From Reyranella soli (lineage in GTDB: Bacteria > Pseudomonadota > Alphaproteobacteria > Reyranellales > Reyranellaceae), in assembly GCF_007992495.1 (NCBI RefSeq), contig NZ_BKAJ01000105.1:1-52428 (forward strand): a stretch of DNA of 52,428 bases, given 5' to 3'. The notes beneath the pieces were generated by a model. That model searched no databases. It was not told the origin of the DNA and saw only the letters and a program-made list of their open reading frames with translations. Shown here piece by piece: positions 50,040-52,428 of this stretch. Within the stretch, counting starts at the first letter, position 1. The number at the start of each line of letters is the position of its first letter. Both the position numbers and the translations under genes were made by a program.

Positions 50040-52424
50040 ATGGTCGGCGAAGAATCGCCGCGCTTCGTCGGACGCTCGATGCCGCGGCGGGAGGATCATC
50101 GCCTGCTGACGGGACGCGGGCAGTTCGTCGCCGATCTCGTCCTGCCGGGCATGCTGCATGCCGTCTTCATCAGGAGCCAACATGCGCACGGCCGCATCCG
50201 CGCGATCGATGCCGGCGCCGCCGCAGCGATGCCGGGTGTCGTGCGCGTGCTCACGGGCGAGGAGCTGCTGCGTCTCGCGCCGCCCGTTGCCGGCGGGCAG
50301 CTGTCGCTGCCGTCCAAGTGGCGAACCCAGGTGCAGCACGCCATCCACAATCCGCAACAGCCGATGCTGGCCGTGGGCAAGGTCCGCCATGTCGGCGAGG
50401 CGGTCGCCGTGGTCGTGGCCGAGAGCCGCGACCAGGCGCTCGATGCCGCCGAGCTGGTCGCTGTCGACATCGAGCCGCTGGCGGCCGTCGTCGAGGCCGA
50501 GGCCGCGCTGGCGCCGGAGTCGGCGGTCCTCCACGAAGAGTTCGCCACCAACCTGATCGGCGAGCTCGCCATCGAGAAAGGCACGGTTGCGGCTGCGCTC
50601 GCCGCCGCTCCCCACAGCCTCCGCCGCCGCTTCTACACGCATCGCTACGCCGGCCTTCCCATCGAGTGCCGTGGCGTGATCGCGGCCCACGATCCGCGCA
50701 CCGATTCCGTCACCATCTGGTCGGCGACCCAGGTGGTGCACAACGTTCGCCGCGCGGCCGCTTCCTTTCTGCGGCTGCCCGAGGCGCGCGTCCGCTGCGT
50801 GGCGCTCGATGTCGGCGGCGGCTTCGGCACCAAGGGCCACATCTACCCCGAGGACCTGCTGGTCCCCTTCCTCGCCCGCCTGGTCGGGCGCCCGGTGCGC
50901 TGGATCGAGGAGAGGCAGGAGCATCTTTTGTGCTCCTGCCATTCACGCGACCAGCTGCACGAGGTCGAGGTCGGCTTCGATTCCGAAGGCCATGTCCTGG
51001 CCTTTCGCGACACCTTCCTGGTCGATTGCGGGGCGTGGAATCCGATCGGCGTCGCCATCGCCTACAACACCGCCGTCCATCTGCTCGGCCCCTACCGGAT
51101 CGCGAATTTCGCCGCGACGGCGCGCATCGTGGCGACCAACAAGGTGCCCAATGCGCCCTATCGCGGCGCCGGCCGGCCGGAGGCGGCCTTCGCCATGGAG
51201 CGGACCATGGACCTGATCGCGCAGACGCTGGGCCTCGAACCCACCGAGGTCCGGCGCCGCAACATGATCCATCCGCAGGAGATGCCCTGCGCCATGGGCC
51301 TGCCCTATCGCGACGGCGAGCCGATCGTCTACGACAGCGGCGACTTTCCCGGCGGCATGGACAAGGCCCTGCAGGCGATCGGCGGCCTGGCCGCGTTCCG
51401 CCAGCGCCAGCAGGAGGCGCGGCGTCACGGCCGCTGTCTCGGCCTCGGCGTTGCGAGCTACGTCGAGGGCACCGGCGTCGGGCCGTTCGAGAGCGCGCTG
51501 GTGCGCATCGAATCGAACGGCTCGATCACCGTCAGCTCGGGCGCCTGTTCCCAGGGGCAGGGCATGGAGACGATCTTCGCCCAGGTCGTGGCCGACCTCT
51601 GGTCGGTCGATCCGCAGGACATCGTCATCGCATTGGGCGACACATCGCAGATCGCCATCGGCTTCGGCACGATCGCCAGCCGCAGCACCGTGAATCTGTC
51701 CGCTGCGATCCACTACGCGAGCGAGCGACTGCGTGCAAAAGTGTTCGCCATCGCCGGCAACATGATGGAGTGCGCGCCGGCCGACCTCGAGCTGCGTCGT
51801 GGCAAGGTGGGCGTCGTCGGCGTTCCCGGCATGGAAGTGACGCTCGCCGCCGTGGCGCAGGCGGCCCGCCCCGGCTGGGATCATCGCCGTCCGGCGGGCG
51901 TCGATGCCGGCCTCGAGGAAATCTTTTATTGGGAACCGCCGACGGTCACCTGGGCCAACGCCACCCATCTCGCCTTGGTCGAGGTGGACATGGCATCGGG
52001 CAGCATCGCGATCGACCGCTACGTCGTGGCGCACGATTGCGGCGTCGTCATCAATCCCATGCTGGTCGATGGCCAGGTCGTCGGCGGCACGGTGCAGGGG
52101 CTGGGCGGCGCCCTGTTCGAGGAATTCATATACGACCGGCAGGGCCAGCTGTTGACGGGTTCGCTGATGGATTATGCAATGCCGCGGGCCGGCGACATGC
52201 CGAGCGTGGAACTGCTGCACCAGGAGTCGCCGTCACCCTTGAATCCATTGGGCGTGAAGGGCGTAGGCGAGGGCGGCGCCATTGCGCCGCCTGCGGCGGT
52301 GGCCAACGCAATCTGCGACGCGCTCGCGCCGTTCAAGGTCGAGATCAACGCCACGCCGATGAAGCCGGAACACATCCTGAAAGCGGTCGCAAAGTCCCGT
52401 CATCCCGACCGAAGCCGAACGTAG
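50040..52424 (+). CDS. xanthine dehydrogenase-family molybdopterin-binding large subunit
   Basis: A 794-residue molybdenum hydroxylase subunit. It opens with FVGRSMPRREDHRLLTGRGQ, and has GGGFGTKGHIYPEDLL, APYRGAGRPEA (the form II type of active-site loop, not the AYxCSFR of true CO dehydrogenase) and the catalytic Glu in KGVGEGGAIAPP. It should bind Mo-molybdopterin cytosine dinucleotide and hydroxylate an aldehyde or N-heterocycle together with FAD and iron-sulfur subunits, which are not seen upstream and may follow beyond the edge. GGGAG is 9 bases before ATG 50040; ATG 50031 is less well placed. The last eight codons lie in a palindromic repeat. Confidence 0.9.
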   Translation: MVGEESPRFVGRSMPRREDHRLLTGRGQFVADLVLPGMLHAVFIRSQHAHGRIRAIDAGAAAAMPGVVRVLTGEELLRLAPPVAGGQLSLPSKWRTQVQHAIHNPQQPMLAVGKVRHVGEAVAVVVAESRDQALDAAELVAVDIEPLAAVVEAEAALAPESAVLHEEFATNLIGELAIEKGTVAAALAAAPHSLRRRFYTHRYAGLPIECRGVIAAHDPRTDSVTIWSATQVVHNVRRAAASFLRLPEARVRCVALDVGGGFGTKGHIYPEDLLVPFLARLVGRPVRWIEERQEHLLCSCHSRDQLHEVEVGFDSEGHVLAFRDTFLVDCGAWNPIGVAIAYNTAVHLLGPYRIANFAATARIVATNKVPNAPYRGAGRPEAAFAMERTMDLIAQTLGLEPTEVRRRNMIHPQEMPCAMGLPYRDGEPIVYDSGDFPGGMDKALQAIGGLAAFRQRQQEARRHGRCLGLGVASYVEGTGVGPFESALVRIESNGSITVSSGACSQGQGMETIFAQVVADLWSVDPQDIVIALGDTSQIAIGFGTIASRSTVNLSAAIHYASERLRAKVFAIAGNMMECAPADLELRRGKVGVVGVPGMEVTLAAVAQAARPGWDHRRPAGVDAGLEEIFYWEPPTVTWANATHLALVEVDMASGSIAIDRYVVAHDCGVVINPMLVDGQVVGGTVQGLGGALFEEFIYDRQGQLLTGSLMDYAMPRAGDMPSVELLHQESPSPLNPLGVKGVGEGGAIAPPAAVANAICDALAPFKVEINATPMKPEHILKAVAKSRHPDRSRT

Positions 52425-52428
52425 CGAG
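52399..52428. repeat. GTCATCCCGA-family palindrome, left arm only, cut by window edge
   Basis: GTCATCCCGACCGAAGCCGA followed by ACGTAGCGAG matches the left arm of the other copies. It overlaps the 3' end of the molybdenum enzyme gene, whose TAG stop is inside it. Confidence 0.75.

Noticed and set aside
50040..52424. carbon monoxide dehydrogenase large subunit (coxL)
   Set aside because: The active-site loop reads PYRGAGR, not the AYxCSFR motif of form I CO dehydrogenase, and no coxM/coxS genes are adjacent.

Overview
The window is GC-rich chromosomal DNA, almost certainly from an alphaproteobacterium. The evidence is an F1-ATPase zeta-type inhibitor (DUF1476), a GGAAC-N16-CGTT promoter of the EcfG general-stress type before a csbD gene, a Bug-type tricarboxylate-transporter binding protein, several class III cyclases and many extragenic palindromes of the GTCATCCCGA...GAGGGACC kind. 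A soil or aquatic Rhodospirillales/Hyphomicrobiales-like organism is my inference; the genus cannot be fixed. No rRNA, tRNA, CRISPR array or phage structural gene was seen, and no gene-free gap exceeds 300 bases.

Layout. 0-6.7 kb: catabolic block (solute-binding protein, alpha/beta hydrolase, aromatic FAD monooxygenase, divergent LysR regulator broken by one extra base, aldehyde dehydrogenase, nitroreductase). 6.8-13.1 kb: DUF421 membrane protein, selD, then the cobalamin lower-ligand genes cobT, cobS, a cobC-like phosphatase, a methyltransferase and cobU/cobP. 13.2-21 kb: SYLF protein, small envelope proteins, a 1614-residue protein (barrel-like domain, beta-helix repeats, VWD-like C-terminus) and a DUF2182/DUF1326 pair. 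21.1-24.3 kb: a 1060-residue LigD carrying an in-frame palindrome and a second, degenerate polymerase domain. 24.4-37.6 kb: two class III cyclases, a hybrid histidine kinase with a LuxR-type regulator, two peptidoglycan-binding-domain proteins, esterase, cupin, CsbD and small envelope proteins.

37.8-45.5 kb is the most unusual part. A P-loop NTPase fused to a cyclase-like domain lies beside a two-gene operon encoding an HNH-ATPase fusion and a second HNH protein, which resembles a rearranged Septu (PtuA/PtuB) anti-phage system. The operon is bracketed by two direct copies (about 88% identical over 106 bp) of the 3' end of the neighbouring BRCT-like/MerR-like/TPR gene, which sits 9 bp after ku. 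This suggests that a cassette entered the 3' end of a DNA-repair gene and left a displaced gene end behind. Ku and LigD together supply bacterial non-homologous end joining.

45.8-52.4 kb: a GMC oxidoreductase with its subunit-3-like partner, a TetR regulator, two very small genes (one Flp-pilin-like), a DUF4239-like membrane protein and a xanthine-dehydrogenase-family molybdenum subunit whose last codons lie in a palindromic repeat at the window edge.
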